From positions 1-61,126 of the forward strand of contig NZ_JANHLE010000033.1 in NCBI RefSeq assembly GCF_028682475.1: DNA of 61,126 nt, given 5' to 3'. The notes beneath the pieces were generated by a model. That model saw nothing but the letters and a program-made list of their open reading frames with translations, was not told the origin of the DNA and ran no database searches. Shown piece by piece: positions 24,142 through 32,365 of the stretch. Position 1 is the first letter of the stretch, and the number at the start of each line of letters is the position of its first letter. Made by a program: the position numbers and the translations under genes. The DNA is from Pseudomonas putida. GTDB taxonomy: Bacteria; Pseudomonadota; Gammaproteobacteria; Pseudomonadales; Pseudomonadaceae.

Positions 24142-25506
24142 TCAGGCCTGGGTCAGGTACCAGCGCCAGTCCTGTTCGCCGACTTCGGCCATGAACTGTC
24201 GGTACTCGGCACGTTTGACCGCCAGGTAGACACCGAGGAAAGCCTCGCCGAACGCCTCACGCGCCCAGTCCGAGGCCTCCAGGGCCTTGAGCGAAGTCAG
24301 CCAGTCGGTGGGCAGCAGTTCCTTGGCCTGGGCATAGCCGTTGCCTTCGACCGGAGCGCCCGGATCCAGCTGCTGGCGGATGCCTTGATGCAGGCTGGCG
24401 AGAATTGCCGCGGCGGCCAGGTAGGGGTTGGCGTCGGCGCCACAGATGCGATGTTCGATGTGCCGGCTGTTGGCCGGACCGCCGGGTACGCGCAGGCTCA
24501 CGGTGCGGTTGTCGACCCCCCAGGTCGGCGCCAGCGGTGCATAGCTGTTGGCCTGGAAGCGGCGGTAGGAGTTGGCGTTAGGGCAGAACAGCAGTAACGA
24601 ATCGAGCAAGTGCTTGAGCATGCCGGCCACGGCGTGACGCAGCAGCGGTGTGCCGGCCTTGTCTTCGCTGGCGAACAGGTTGTTGCCCTGGGCATCGGCC
24701 AGGCTCACATGCATGTGCATGCCGGTGCCGGCCAGGTGATCGAAGGGTTTGGCCATGAAGCAGGCCTGCATGCCGTGCTTGTGTGCCACGCCTTTGACCA
24801 GGCGCTTGTAGCGCACGGCCTGGTCCATGGCCAGCAGGGCATCGCCATGCTCCAGGGTGATTTCGACCTGACCCGGGGCGTACTCGGAAATCGCCGTACG
24901 TGCCGGGATGCCCTGGGCCTTGCAGGCGCTGTAGAGGTCGGCGAGGAAAGGCTCGATCTGTTCCAGCTCGCGCAAACCATAGACCTGGGTGCCGCGCGGA
25001 CGTCCGCCGTCGCTGTCCAGTGCCGCTTGCGGGCGGCCGTGGTGGTCGCGTTTCTGGTCGAGCAGATAGAACTCCAGCTCGCAGGCCATGACCGGGTGGT
25101 AACCCTCGGCTTTGAGCGCATCGATGACCTTGACCAGCAGATGGCGCGGGTCGGCGATGGTGGCTGGCAAGCCTTCAGTGGGGTGCATGCTGACCTGCAC
25201 TGCTGCAGTCGGAATCTGCCGCCAGGGCAAGCGCACCAGGCTGTTTTCCAGCGGATAGGCGCGGCAGTCGATATCACCGACGTCCCACACCAGCCCTGAG
25301 TTTTCCACATCGTCGCCATTGAGGGTCAGGCCGAGAATGGTGCTGGGCAGGGGGCGACCGCTTTCATACACCGCCAGCAGTTCCTCGCGGTGCAACAGCT
25401 TGCCGCGTGGTACGCCGTTGGCATCGAGGATGAACAGCTCGATCATCTCGATATCGGGGTTGTCAGCCAGGAATGTTCGGGCCTGTTCGATGGGGGCAAA
25501 TTGCAT
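24142..25506 (-). CDS. Gamma-glutamylpolyamine synthetase (GS family)
   Basis: A 454-residue glutamine synthetase-type ligase of the PuuA/SpuI class. MACELEFYLLD holds the metal-binding Glu pair, GTGMHMHVSL is the ATP/metal loop (HMHVS), and ANSYRRFQANSYAPLAPTWG and HRICGADANPYLA are GS signatures. It lacks the adenylylation Tyr loop of GlnA. It would join glutamate to putrescine or a related amine, and the adjacent oxidase would act next. Both genes read the same way and probably form an operon. Confidence 0.9.
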   Translation of the reverse strand: MQFAPIEQARTFLADNPDIEMIELFILDANGVPRGKLLHREELLAVYESGRPLPSTILGLTLNGDDVENSGLVWDVGDIDCRAYPLENSLVRLPWRQIPTAAVQVSMHPTEGLPATIADPRHLLVKVIDALKAEGYHPVMACELEFYLLDQKRDHHGRPQAALDSDGGRPRGTQVYGLRELEQIEPFLADLYSACKAQGIPARTAISEYAPGQVEITLEHGDALLAMDQAVRYKRLVKGVAHKHGMQACFMAKPFDHLAGTGMHMHVSLADAQGNNLFASEDKAGTPLLRHAVAGMLKHLLDSLLLFCPNANSYRRFQANSYAPLAPTWGVDNRTVSLRVPGGPANSRHIEHRICGADANPYLAAAAILASLHQGIRQQLDPGAPVEGNGYAQAKELLPTDWLTSLKALEASDWAREAFGEAFLGVYLAVKRAEYRQFMAEVGEQDWRWYLTQA

Positions 25507-25596
25507 GCAGTGCTCGCTCGCGCCGTCAGGCGCTCAGGACTGTCTGCGCCGGAGGGCGACAGTCATGGACAGGTAGGCCAGGGCTGGCCGATATAT

Positions 25597-25761
25597 TCAG
25601 TCTAGGGCGAGAAATGCATCGGGTGGGCGGGCATGGCGGCAGTGCCACAAGGCCCAGAAGGCGAGGATGATGTGAACCAGCGGGTTTTCCCCGGAGCGAG
25701 CCCGCACCTTCGGGAACGAAGGCGGCAACAGCGGACGGGGCATGCACAGGGGCGAAGTCAT
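25597..25761 (-). CDS. Possible 54-residue small protein with one hydrophobic segment
   Basis: In the 440-bp gap between the GS-like gene and hrpA, one open frame reads MTSPLCMPRPLLPPSFPKVR and ends near LALD. It contains NPLVHIILAFWALWHCRHA, which could be a single membrane helix. GGGAG lies about 9 bases upstream. I recognise no family. It may be a leader of the polyamine operon, or chance. Apart from this frame and imperfect palindromes, I see nothing in the gap except room for the two divergent promoters. Confidence 0.25.
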   Translation of the reverse strand: MTSPLCMPRPLLPPSFPKVRARSGENPLVHIILAFWALWHCRHARPPDAFLALD

Positions 25762-25946
25762 GCCGGGATACTCCCACGCCAGTGAAGGTTCATTAAATCA
25801 GCCTTTGTATACCTTCAGGTTGCCTGCCGCTAAACAATCATCCGCCTACCCGCGACCGTGCCGAGCGGGGGCAAATCTGCGACAATCGCAGCCCTTCCCA
25901 TGCCGATCATGAAAAAGCAGGCTCACCTGCACAACTAAAAGCCCCC

Positions 25947-28900
25947 ATGACTGACCACGCTATCGATCAACTGCTGAAAAACCTCGACCACGCCATGATT
26001 GCCGAGCGCCACCGCCTGCGTCGGCAGCTGCATGAACTGCGCAAGCGCCCGGACGAGGCGAAGCTGGCCCAGTGGGTCGACAAGGTGCAGGCCTCCTGTG
26101 CCCAGGTCACTGCGCGCAAGGCCAGTGTGCCGAGCATTCGTTACGATGACAGCCTGCCGATCGCCGCCAAGCGTGACGAAATCAAGAAAGTCCTCGCCGC
26201 ACATCAGGTGCTGATCATTGCTGGTGAAACTGGCTCGGGTAAAACCACCCAGTTGCCGAAGATCTGCCTGGAGCTGGGGCGTGGCCAGCATGGCCTGATT
26301 GCCCACACCCAGCCGCGGCGGATCGCGGCGCGCAGTGTTGCCACCCGGGTGGCCGAAGAGTTGGGCACGCCGCTGGGGGCGCTGGTCGGTTACCAGGTGC
26401 GCTTCGAAGACCAGAGCGACGCCAATACCCTGGTCAAGCTGATGACCGACGGTATTCTCCTGGCCGAAACCCAGCACGACCGTTTTCTCGAGCGTTACGA
26501 CACCATCATCGTCGACGAAGCGCACGAACGCAGCCTGAACATCGACTTTCTGCTCGGTTACCTGAAAACCCTGCTGCCGCGGCGTCCGGACCTCAAGGTG
26601 ATTATCACCTCGGCGACCATCGATCTGGAGCGTTTCTCCAAACACTTCAACGACGCGCCGATCATCGAAGTCTCCGGTCGTACCTACCCGGTGGAAACCT
26701 GGTATCGGCCGTTGACCAGCGAGCAGGACGAGGAGGGCAACCGCGTCGAGGATGATCTCACGGTTGACCAGGCGATTCTCGCCACCCTCGACGAGATTGC
26801 CGCCCATGAGCGCAGCCAGGGCAAGGGGCCGGGGGACGTGCTGGTGTTCCTGCCCGGCGAGCGCGAGATTCGCGACGCCGCGGAAATGTTGCGCAAGGCG
26901 CAGCTGCGGCACACCGAGATCCTGCCGCTGTATGCGCGGCTGTCGCCAGCCGAGCAGCAGAAGATTTTCCAGTCCCACCCCGGTCGGCGCGTGGTGCTGG
27001 CGACCAACGTCGCGGAAACCTCGTTGACGGTACCGGGTATCCGCTATGTGATCGACAGCGGCACCGCGCGGATCAGCCGCTACAGCTACCGCGCCAAGGT
27101 CCAGCGTTTGCCCATCGAGGCGGTGTCACAGGCCAGTGCCAACCAGCGCAAGGGCCGCTGTGGCCGGGTCGAACCGGGCATTTGCGTACGCCTGTACAGC
27201 GAAGAAGACTTCAATGCACGGCCAGCCTTTACCGACCCGGAGATCCTGCGAACCAACCTCGCAGCGGTAATCCTGCAGATGCTGCACCTGCGCCTGGGTG
27301 AGATCGACGCCTTCCCGTTTATCGAGCCGCCGGATGGCAAGGCGATCAGCGATGGCTTCAACCTGTTGCAGGAGCTTTCGGCGGTCAACCGCGAGAACCA
27401 GTTGACCCCGCTTGGACGTCAGCTGGCGCGCCTGCCGGTCGACCCGCGACTGGGACGCATGCTGCTCGAAGGTGCCAAGCAGGGCAGCCTCAACGAGTTG
27501 TTGATCGTCGCCAGTGCCTTGTCGGTGCAGGATCCGCGCGAGCGGCCGCCGGAGCGTCAGCAAGCCGCCGATCAGGCGCATGCACAGTGGAAAGATGCCG
27601 ACTCGGACTTTGCCGCGCTGGTCAATCTGTGGCGTGGTTTCGAAGAGCAGCGCCTGGCCCTGACCGCCAGCCCGCTGCGCAACTGGTGCCGGAAAAACTT
27701 CCTCAATTATCTGCGCCTGCGTGAATGGCGCGATGCCCATCGGCAGTTGAGCCTGATCTGCCGCGACCTGCAGTTGAGCATCAACAAAGAGCCGGCCGAC
27801 TACCCGAAACTGCACAAGGCGATTCTTTCCGGCCTGCTCAGCCAGATCGGCCAGAAGACCGAAGACGGTGACTACCTCGGCGCCCGTCAGCGGCGTTTCT
27901 GGGTACATCCGTCGTCGGGGCTGGGCAAGAAGCGCCCGCAGTGGATCATGACCGCCGAGCTGGTCGAAACCACCAAGCTCTATGCACGCATGGTGGCCAA
28001 GATCGAACCGGACTGGATCGAGCCGCTGGCCACTCACCTGATCAAGAAGAACCATTTCGAGCCGCACTGGGAGAAGAAGCGCGGCCAGGTGGTGGCTTAC
28101 GAACAGGTCACGCTGTATGGCCTGATCGTGGTCGGTCGCCGGCCGGTGCACTTCGGGCCGATCGACCCGGTGATGTCCCGCGAGCTGTTCATCCGCGAAG
28201 CGCTGGTGGGTGGCGAGATTCAGTCGAAGGCCAAGTGCCTGAGCGCCAACCGCCGTCTGCTCGAACAGCTCGACGAGCTGGAGGCCAAGGCCCGGCGCCG
28301 CGATATCCTCGCCGATGACGAGACTTTATATGGCTTCTATGAAGCACGTTTGCCGGCCGAGATTCATCAGACGGCGACTTTCGACAGCTGGTACCGGGTC
28401 AACAGCCAGAAAGACCCGCAACTGCTGATCATGCGCGAAGAGGATGTGCTGGCGCGTGAAGCCAGCGAAGTCACCGCGGCGCAGTATCCCGATACCTTGC
28501 GCCTGGGCGACTTGAGCCTGGCCTTGAGTTATCACTTCGAGCCCAACCATCCGCGTGACGGCGTTACTGTGCGGGTGCCGGCACCGTTGCTGCCAAGCTT
28601 GCCGGGTGAGCGCCTGGAGTGGCTGGTGCCCGGCTTGCTCGAAGCCAAATGCATTGCTCTGGTGCGCAACCTGCCCAAGGCCCTGCGCAAGAACTTCGTA
28701 CCGGTCCCGGACTTCGTCAAGGCGGCGTTGCAGCGCATGACCTTCGCCGAGGGCTCGCTGCCGCAGGCCCTGGGCCGCGAGCTGCTGCGCATGACTGGCG
28801 CACGGGTCAGCGATGAAGCCTGGGCCGAAGCGGCCGGGCAGGTGGACAACCACCTGAAGATGAACCTGGAAGTGGTCGATGGTCAGGGTAAATTCCTCGG

Positions 28901-29852
28901 CGAAGGCCGCGACCTGACCGAGTTGACCGCCCGTTTTGCCGCTGCCAGCCAGGCCGCACTGGCTGTGCCGCAGACCGAGAAGAGCCAGCAGCCGGTACAG
29001 GCCAAGGCCTTTGCCCAGGTCGCCGAGAGCGCCCAGCAGAAGATCGCCGGGCTGTCGATGACGGTGTACCCGGCCTTGGTGGAAGAAAACGGTACGGTCA
29101 AGGAAGGGCGTTTCTCGACCCAGGCCGAGGCCGAGTTCCAGCACCGCCGCGCCCTGCAGCGCCTGCTCCTGCAGCAACTGGCCGAGCCGGCCAAGTTCCT
29201 GCGTGGCAAGCTTCCGGGGCTGACTGAGCTGGGTTTGCTGTACCGCGAGTTGGGGCGTATCGAAGCCTTGGTCGAGGATATCCTTCTGGCCAGCCTCGAT
29301 AGCTGCATTCTCGAAGGTGAAGAGAACCTGCCTCGCGATGGTGCCGGCCTGGCTTCCCTGGCCGAGCGCAAGCGCGGCAGTTGGACCGAGCACGCCGAAC
29401 GCCTGGCACGCCTGACCCTGGAGATCCTCAAGCTCTGGCACGGTCTGCAGAAACGCTTCAAGGGCAAGATCGACCTGGCCCAGGCCGTGGCGCTCAATGA
29501 CATCAAGCAGCAGCTGAGCAACCTGGTCTATCCGGGCTTCGTCCGCGAAACCCCGGGGCTGTGGCTCAAGGAGCTGCCGCGCTACCTCAAGGCCATCGAG
29601 TTGCGCCTGGAGAAACTCGGCTCCCAGGTGCAGAAGGACCGGGTCTGGAGCGGTGAGCTGGGCAATCTGTGGACCCAGTACAAGGCGCGCGCCGACAAGC
29701 ATGCCCAAGAGGGCAAACGTGACGATCAACTGACCCTGTACCGCTGGTGGCTGGAAGAATACCGGGTTTCGCTGTTTGCTCAGCAGCTCGGTACCAAGGT
29801 GCCGGTTTCGGACAAACGACTCAGCAAACAGTGGAGTCAGGTAGAAGCCTAA
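25947..29852 (+). CDS. hrpA: ATP-dependent RNA helicase HrpA
   Basis: A 1301-residue DEAH-box helicase of normal HrpA length. Motif I is AGETGSGKTTQLPK at about residues 90-103, motif II is DEAH near residue 190, and motif III is ITSATID. Motif VI (QRKGRCGRVEPG) is near residue 401. The winged-helix/ratchet and OB-fold follow, then the long C-terminal DUF3418-type region specific to HrpA. It unwinds RNA and, in E. coli, rescues stalled or collided ribosomes. It is a single gene; no clear ribosome binding site precedes ATG 25947. Confidence 0.96.
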   Translation: MTDHAIDQLLKNLDHAMIAERHRLRRQLHELRKRPDEAKLAQWVDKVQASCAQVTARKASVPSIRYDDSLPIAAKRDEIKKVLAAHQVLIIAGETGSGKTTQLPKICLELGRGQHGLIAHTQPRRIAARSVATRVAEELGTPLGALVGYQVRFEDQSDANTLVKLMTDGILLAETQHDRFLERYDTIIVDEAHERSLNIDFLLGYLKTLLPRRPDLKVIITSATIDLERFSKHFNDAPIIEVSGRTYPVETWYRPLTSEQDEEGNRVEDDLTVDQAILATLDEIAAHERSQGKGPGDVLVFLPGEREIRDAAEMLRKAQLRHTEILPLYARLSPAEQQKIFQSHPGRRVVLATNVAETSLTVPGIRYVIDSGTARISRYSYRAKVQRLPIEAVSQASANQRKGRCGRVEPGICVRLYSEEDFNARPAFTDPEILRTNLAAVILQMLHLRLGEIDAFPFIEPPDGKAISDGFNLLQELSAVNRENQLTPLGRQLARLPVDPRLGRMLLEGAKQGSLNELLIVASALSVQDPRERPPERQQAADQAHAQWKDADSDFAALVNLWRGFEEQRLALTASPLRNWCRKNFLNYLRLREWRDAHRQLSLICRDLQLSINKEPADYPKLHKAILSGLLSQIGQKTEDGDYLGARQRRFWVHPSSGLGKKRPQWIMTAELVETTKLYARMVAKIEPDWIEPLATHLIKKNHFEPHWEKKRGQVVAYEQVTLYGLIVVGRRPVHFGPIDPVMSRELFIREALVGGEIQSKAKCLSANRRLLEQLDELEAKARRRDILADDETLYGFYEARLPAEIHQTATFDSWYRVNSQKDPQLLIMREEDVLAREASEVTAAQYPDTLRLGDLSLALSYHFEPNHPRDGVTVRVPAPLLPSLPGERLEWLVPGLLEAKCIALVRNLPKALRKNFVPVPDFVKAALQRMTFAEGSLPQALGRELLRMTGARVSDEAWAEAAGQVDNHLKMNLEVVDGQGKFLGEGRDLTELTARFAAASQAALAVPQTEKSQQPVQAKAFAQVAESAQQKIAGLSMTVYPALVEENGTVKEGRFSTQAEAEFQHRRALQRLLLQQLAEPAKFLRGKLPGLTELGLLYRELGRIEALVEDILLASLDSCILEGEENLPRDGAGLASLAERKRGSWTEHAERLARLTLEILKLWHGLQKRFKGKIDLAQAVALNDIKQQLSNLVYPGFVRETPGLWLKELPRYLKAIELRLEKLGSQVQKDRVWSGELGNLWTQYKARADKHAQEGKRDDQLTLYRWWLEEYRVSLFAQQLGTKVPVSDKRLSKQWSQVEA

Positions 29853-30054
29853 ACGGCTGCAGATGTGGCACACTTGACCGATATTCGCCGCTGTCGCGCC
29901 CACCTTGCCGGCAGCAGCGCTTACCGAATGAGGTGCCCTGCAGCGCTCCCGCTGACGGGATTATTGTGTGTAAGAGTTGGTACGTTCGTGCCAGCTGACC
30001 GAATCGAACAGGCCGTCGCCCGGTGGGCATCGGCCCCTGAACAGAGGAACGACC

Positions 30055-31176
30055 GTGCATAACGTCGTCATCAGCGGCACCGGCCTGTACACCCCGGCCA
30101 ACAGCATTTCCAACGAAGAGCTGGTGGAGTCCTTCAACGCCTATGTACAGCAGTTCAACGCGGACAACGCCGAGGCCATCGAGCGTGGTGACGTGCAGGC
30201 CCTGGCCGAATCCAGCGCCGCCTTCATCGAAAAAGCCTCGGGGATCAAGAGCCGCTTTGTCATGGACAAAGACGGCATCCTCGACCCGCAACGCATGAAG
30301 CCACGCCTGCCGGAGCGCTCCAACGACGAGCCGTCGGTTCTCTGCCAGATGGCTGTGGCGGCTGCCGAACAGGCGCTGCAACGCGCGGGCCGTACCGCTG
30401 CCGATGTCGATGCGGTAATTGTCGCCTGCTCCAACCTGCAGCGCCCGTACCCGGCAATTGCCATCGAAGTGCAGCAGGCCCTGGGCATCAACGGCTTCGG
30501 CTTCGACATGAATGTCGCCTGCTCTTCGGCCACCTTTGGCATCCAGACCGCCTGCAACAGCGTGCAACTGGGTCAGGCCCGCGCGATTCTGGTGATCAGC
30601 CCGGAAATCTGCACCGGCCACCTGAACTTCCGTGACCGTGACAGCCACTTCATCTTCGGCGATGCGGCCACCGCGGTGCTGGTAGAGCGTGCCGACCTGG
30701 CCACCTCGGCGCATCAGTTCGACATCGTCAGCACCAAGCTGCTGACCCAGTTCTCCAACAATATCCGCAACAACTTCGGCTTCCTCAACCGGGCGGCTGA
30801 AGAGGGTATCGGCGCCCCGGACAAACTCTTCGTCCAGGAAGGCCGCAAGGTGTTCCGCGAAGTCTGTCCGATGGTGGCCGAACTGATTGGTCAGCACCTG
30901 GCCGAAAACAACATCGCTGTCAGCGACGTCAAGCGCTTCTGGCTGCACCAGGCCAACCTGAGCATGAACCACCTGATCGTCAAGAAGCTGCTCGGTCGCG
31001 ACGCCCTGGAAGAAGAAGCACCGGTGATTCTCGACAGTTACGCCAACACCAGTTCGGCCGGCTCGGTGATCGCCCTGCACAAACATCAGGACGATCTGGC
31101 AACAGGCGCTCTGGGCGTACTCAGCTCCTTCGGTGCCGGCTATTCCATTGGTAGCGTGATCCTGCGCAAGCGCTGA
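30055..31176 (+). CDS. 3-oxoacyl-ACP synthase III-like protein (FabH family)
   Basis: A 373-residue thiolase-fold condensing enzyme with the KAS III triad: Cys156 (NVACSSATFG), His298 (WLHQANLSMN) and Asn331 (SYANTSSAGS). It starts at GTG 30055 with AGAGGA 6 bases away; upstream in-frame codons have no signal. It is longer than housekeeping FabH and matches, from memory, the PA3286 type, reported to condense a beta-oxidation acyl-CoA with malonyl-ACP and so feed fatty-acid synthesis. The next two genes are a sigma / anti-sigma pair in the same order as PA3285-PA3284. A hairpin (31220-31256) separates them. Confidence 0.92.
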   Translation: MHNVVISGTGLYTPANSISNEELVESFNAYVQQFNADNAEAIERGDVQALAESSAAFIEKASGIKSRFVMDKDGILDPQRMKPRLPERSNDEPSVLCQMAVAAAEQALQRAGRTAADVDAVIVACSNLQRPYPAIAIEVQQALGINGFGFDMNVACSSATFGIQTACNSVQLGQARAILVISPEICTGHLNFRDRDSHFIFGDAATAVLVERADLATSAHQFDIVSTKLLTQFSNNIRNNFGFLNRAAEEGIGAPDKLFVQEGRKVFREVCPMVAELIGQHLAENNIAVSDVKRFWLHQANLSMNHLIVKKLLGRDALEEEAPVILDSYANTSSAGSVIALHKHQDDLATGALGVLSSFGAGYSIGSVILRKR

Positions 31177-31219
31177 GGCCTGCGAACCGTCTGGCAGCAG
31201 TAAGACGGTTTACCTCGAT

Positions 31220-31256
31220 ACAAAAGGACGTGCCTCACAGAGGACGTCCCTTTTGT
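31220..31256 (+). terminator. Hairpin between the FabH-like and ECF sigma genes
   Basis: ACAAAAGGACGT pairs with ACGTCCCTTTTGT with one bulged C, so the T-run sits in the 3' arm. A second, smaller stem (AACCGTCT / AGACGGTT, 31185-31210) precedes it. Together they probably end the FabH-like transcript. Confidence 0.65.
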
Positions 31257-31316
31257 TGCTGGCTGCATTTGTAACAAAACCGTCTAATCGAACTCTACCG
31301 ACACAACGACGGATGG

Positions 31317-31934
31317 ATGGCGATAATGGGCGAAGAACAAGGCCGCTTGCTCGAACGGCTGCTCGCGGGTGAGCAACCGGCTTTCAAGGAACTGGTCGAC
31401 ACCTATCAGGGCGCCATGCGCGCGGTGGCTTATGCCATTGTCGGCAGCCGCAATGCCGATGAGGTGGTGCAGGATGCCTGGCTGGCGGTGGTACGCAACC
31501 TGGCCGGATTCCAGCAGCGCTCCAGTCTCAAGACCTGGCTGCTGACCATCACGGCCAACACGGCAAAAAACCGCTACAAACAGAACCGCCGGGAAGTACT
31601 GCTCGACGATCTGCCTGCACCACATGGCAGCGTCGGCGATGAGCGCTTCGCTGGCGATGGCCACTGGTTGTTGGCGCCTTCGGCCTGGCATGAAGACTCC
31701 CCTGAAGCCTTGCTCAGCCAGGATGAGTTGCGCGAGTGCCTGGAGCACACCTTGCTCAGCCTGTCTGAACTGCAGAGCAGCGTCTTGGTGTTGCGCGAAC
31801 GCCAGGGACTGGAGCTGGAACAAATCTGTAATCTTCTCGATATTTCGCTCTCCAATGTCCGCGTGCTGCTGCACCGGGCACGGCTGAAGGTCTTCGCGAC
31901 CCTGGAACATTTCGAGGAAACCGGCCAATGCTGA
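31317..31934 (+). CDS. ECF-family RNA polymerase sigma factor
   Basis: A 205-residue (202 if started at 31326) sigma factor. Region 2 is FKELVDTYQGAMRAVAYAIV and ADEVVQDAWLAVVRNLAGF, and region 4 is LSELQSSVLVLRERQGLELE then LDISLSNVRVLLHRARLKVF. Between them is an unusually long acidic linker (about residues 95-135). It overlaps the zinc anti-sigma gene by 7 bases, so its activity should be held by that partner. The signal and regulon are not evident. The sequence TGTAACAAAAC lies 36 bases upstream and recurs upstream of the porin gene. Confidence 0.93.
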   Translation: MAIMGEEQGRLLERLLAGEQPAFKELVDTYQGAMRAVAYAIVGSRNADEVVQDAWLAVVRNLAGFQQRSSLKTWLLTITANTAKNRYKQNRREVLLDDLPAPHGSVGDERFAGDGHWLLAPSAWHEDSPEALLSQDELRECLEHTLLSLSELQSSVLVLRERQGLELEQICNLLDISLSNVRVLLHRARLKVFATLEHFEETGQC

Positions 31935-32167
31935 CTTGCAAGGAACTTGTCGCCCGCTCAAGCGATTACCTGGATGGACAACTCGATCTGGGTGAAAAAC
32001 TGCTGGCTCGCCAACACCTGTTGTTTTGCAAAAATTGCCGACGGTTCATCAAGCAGATGCGTTTGGCCCAGGCGACGATCAAGGCGCTGCCGGAAGCCCC
32101 GGTAGACGATGTTGACGAAATCGTCCAGCGCATGACGGCGGCCCATGGGACCCACGACAAACCCTGA
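31928..32167 (+). CDS. Zinc-finger anti-sigma factor (zf-HC2)
   Basis: A 79-residue cytoplasmic protein with the ZAS pattern Cys4, His30-x3-Cys34-x2-Cys37 (MLTCKEL, then QHLLFCKNCR). It has no membrane segment, so it is a soluble, possibly redox- or metal-responsive anti-sigma. Coupling to the sigma gene through a 7-base overlap gives near-equal synthesis. It resembles PA3284 in position. A terminator-like hairpin follows. Confidence 0.9.
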   Translation: MLTCKELVARSSDYLDGQLDLGEKLLARQHLLFCKNCRRFIKQMRLAQATIKALPEAPVDDVDEIVQRMTAAHGTHDKP

Positions 32168-32175
32168 AAATCGCA

Positions 32176-32204
32176 CTGGAAGGCCCTGCAACGGGGCTTT
32201 CCAG
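32176..32204 (+). terminator. Terminator after the anti-sigma gene
   Basis: CTGGAAGGCCC pairs with GGGCTTTCCAG (one G-U pair) around a 7-base loop, then CTTATTCTTATT. It is a good intrinsic terminator shape with a moderate T-tract. Confidence 0.65.
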
Positions 32205-32233
32205 CTTATTCTTATTCGAAGTAAAAAGTTCCC

Positions 32234-32273
32234 CTGTAACAAAACATTTATATAAAAGCCACTGATCTGACAT
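32234..32273 (+). promoter_or_regulatory. Possible PhoB (Pho box) array before the porin gene
   Basis: CTGTAACAAAACATTTAT (32234-32251) matches the Pho box consensus at 12 of 18 places, and a better half-site, CTGACAT, lies at 32267-32273, exactly three 11-bp steps from 32234. The downstream gene is an OprP/OprO-type porin, which is phosphate-regulated in other Pseudomonas. The intermediate half-sites are weak. Confidence 0.4.
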
Positions 32274-32365
32274 AACCCCCCGCCAAGATTCCTCCCCAGC
32301 ACAAGTGGCTCAAGCCGCGTGTTTTTTCAATATTATCAAGACCATAAAGTAGGGGAGCTTCTTCG

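Noticed and set aside
31268..31290. ECF autoregulatory promoter made of TGTAAC and CGTCTAA
   Set aside because: The two elements are only about 5 bases apart, far short of the usual 15-17.
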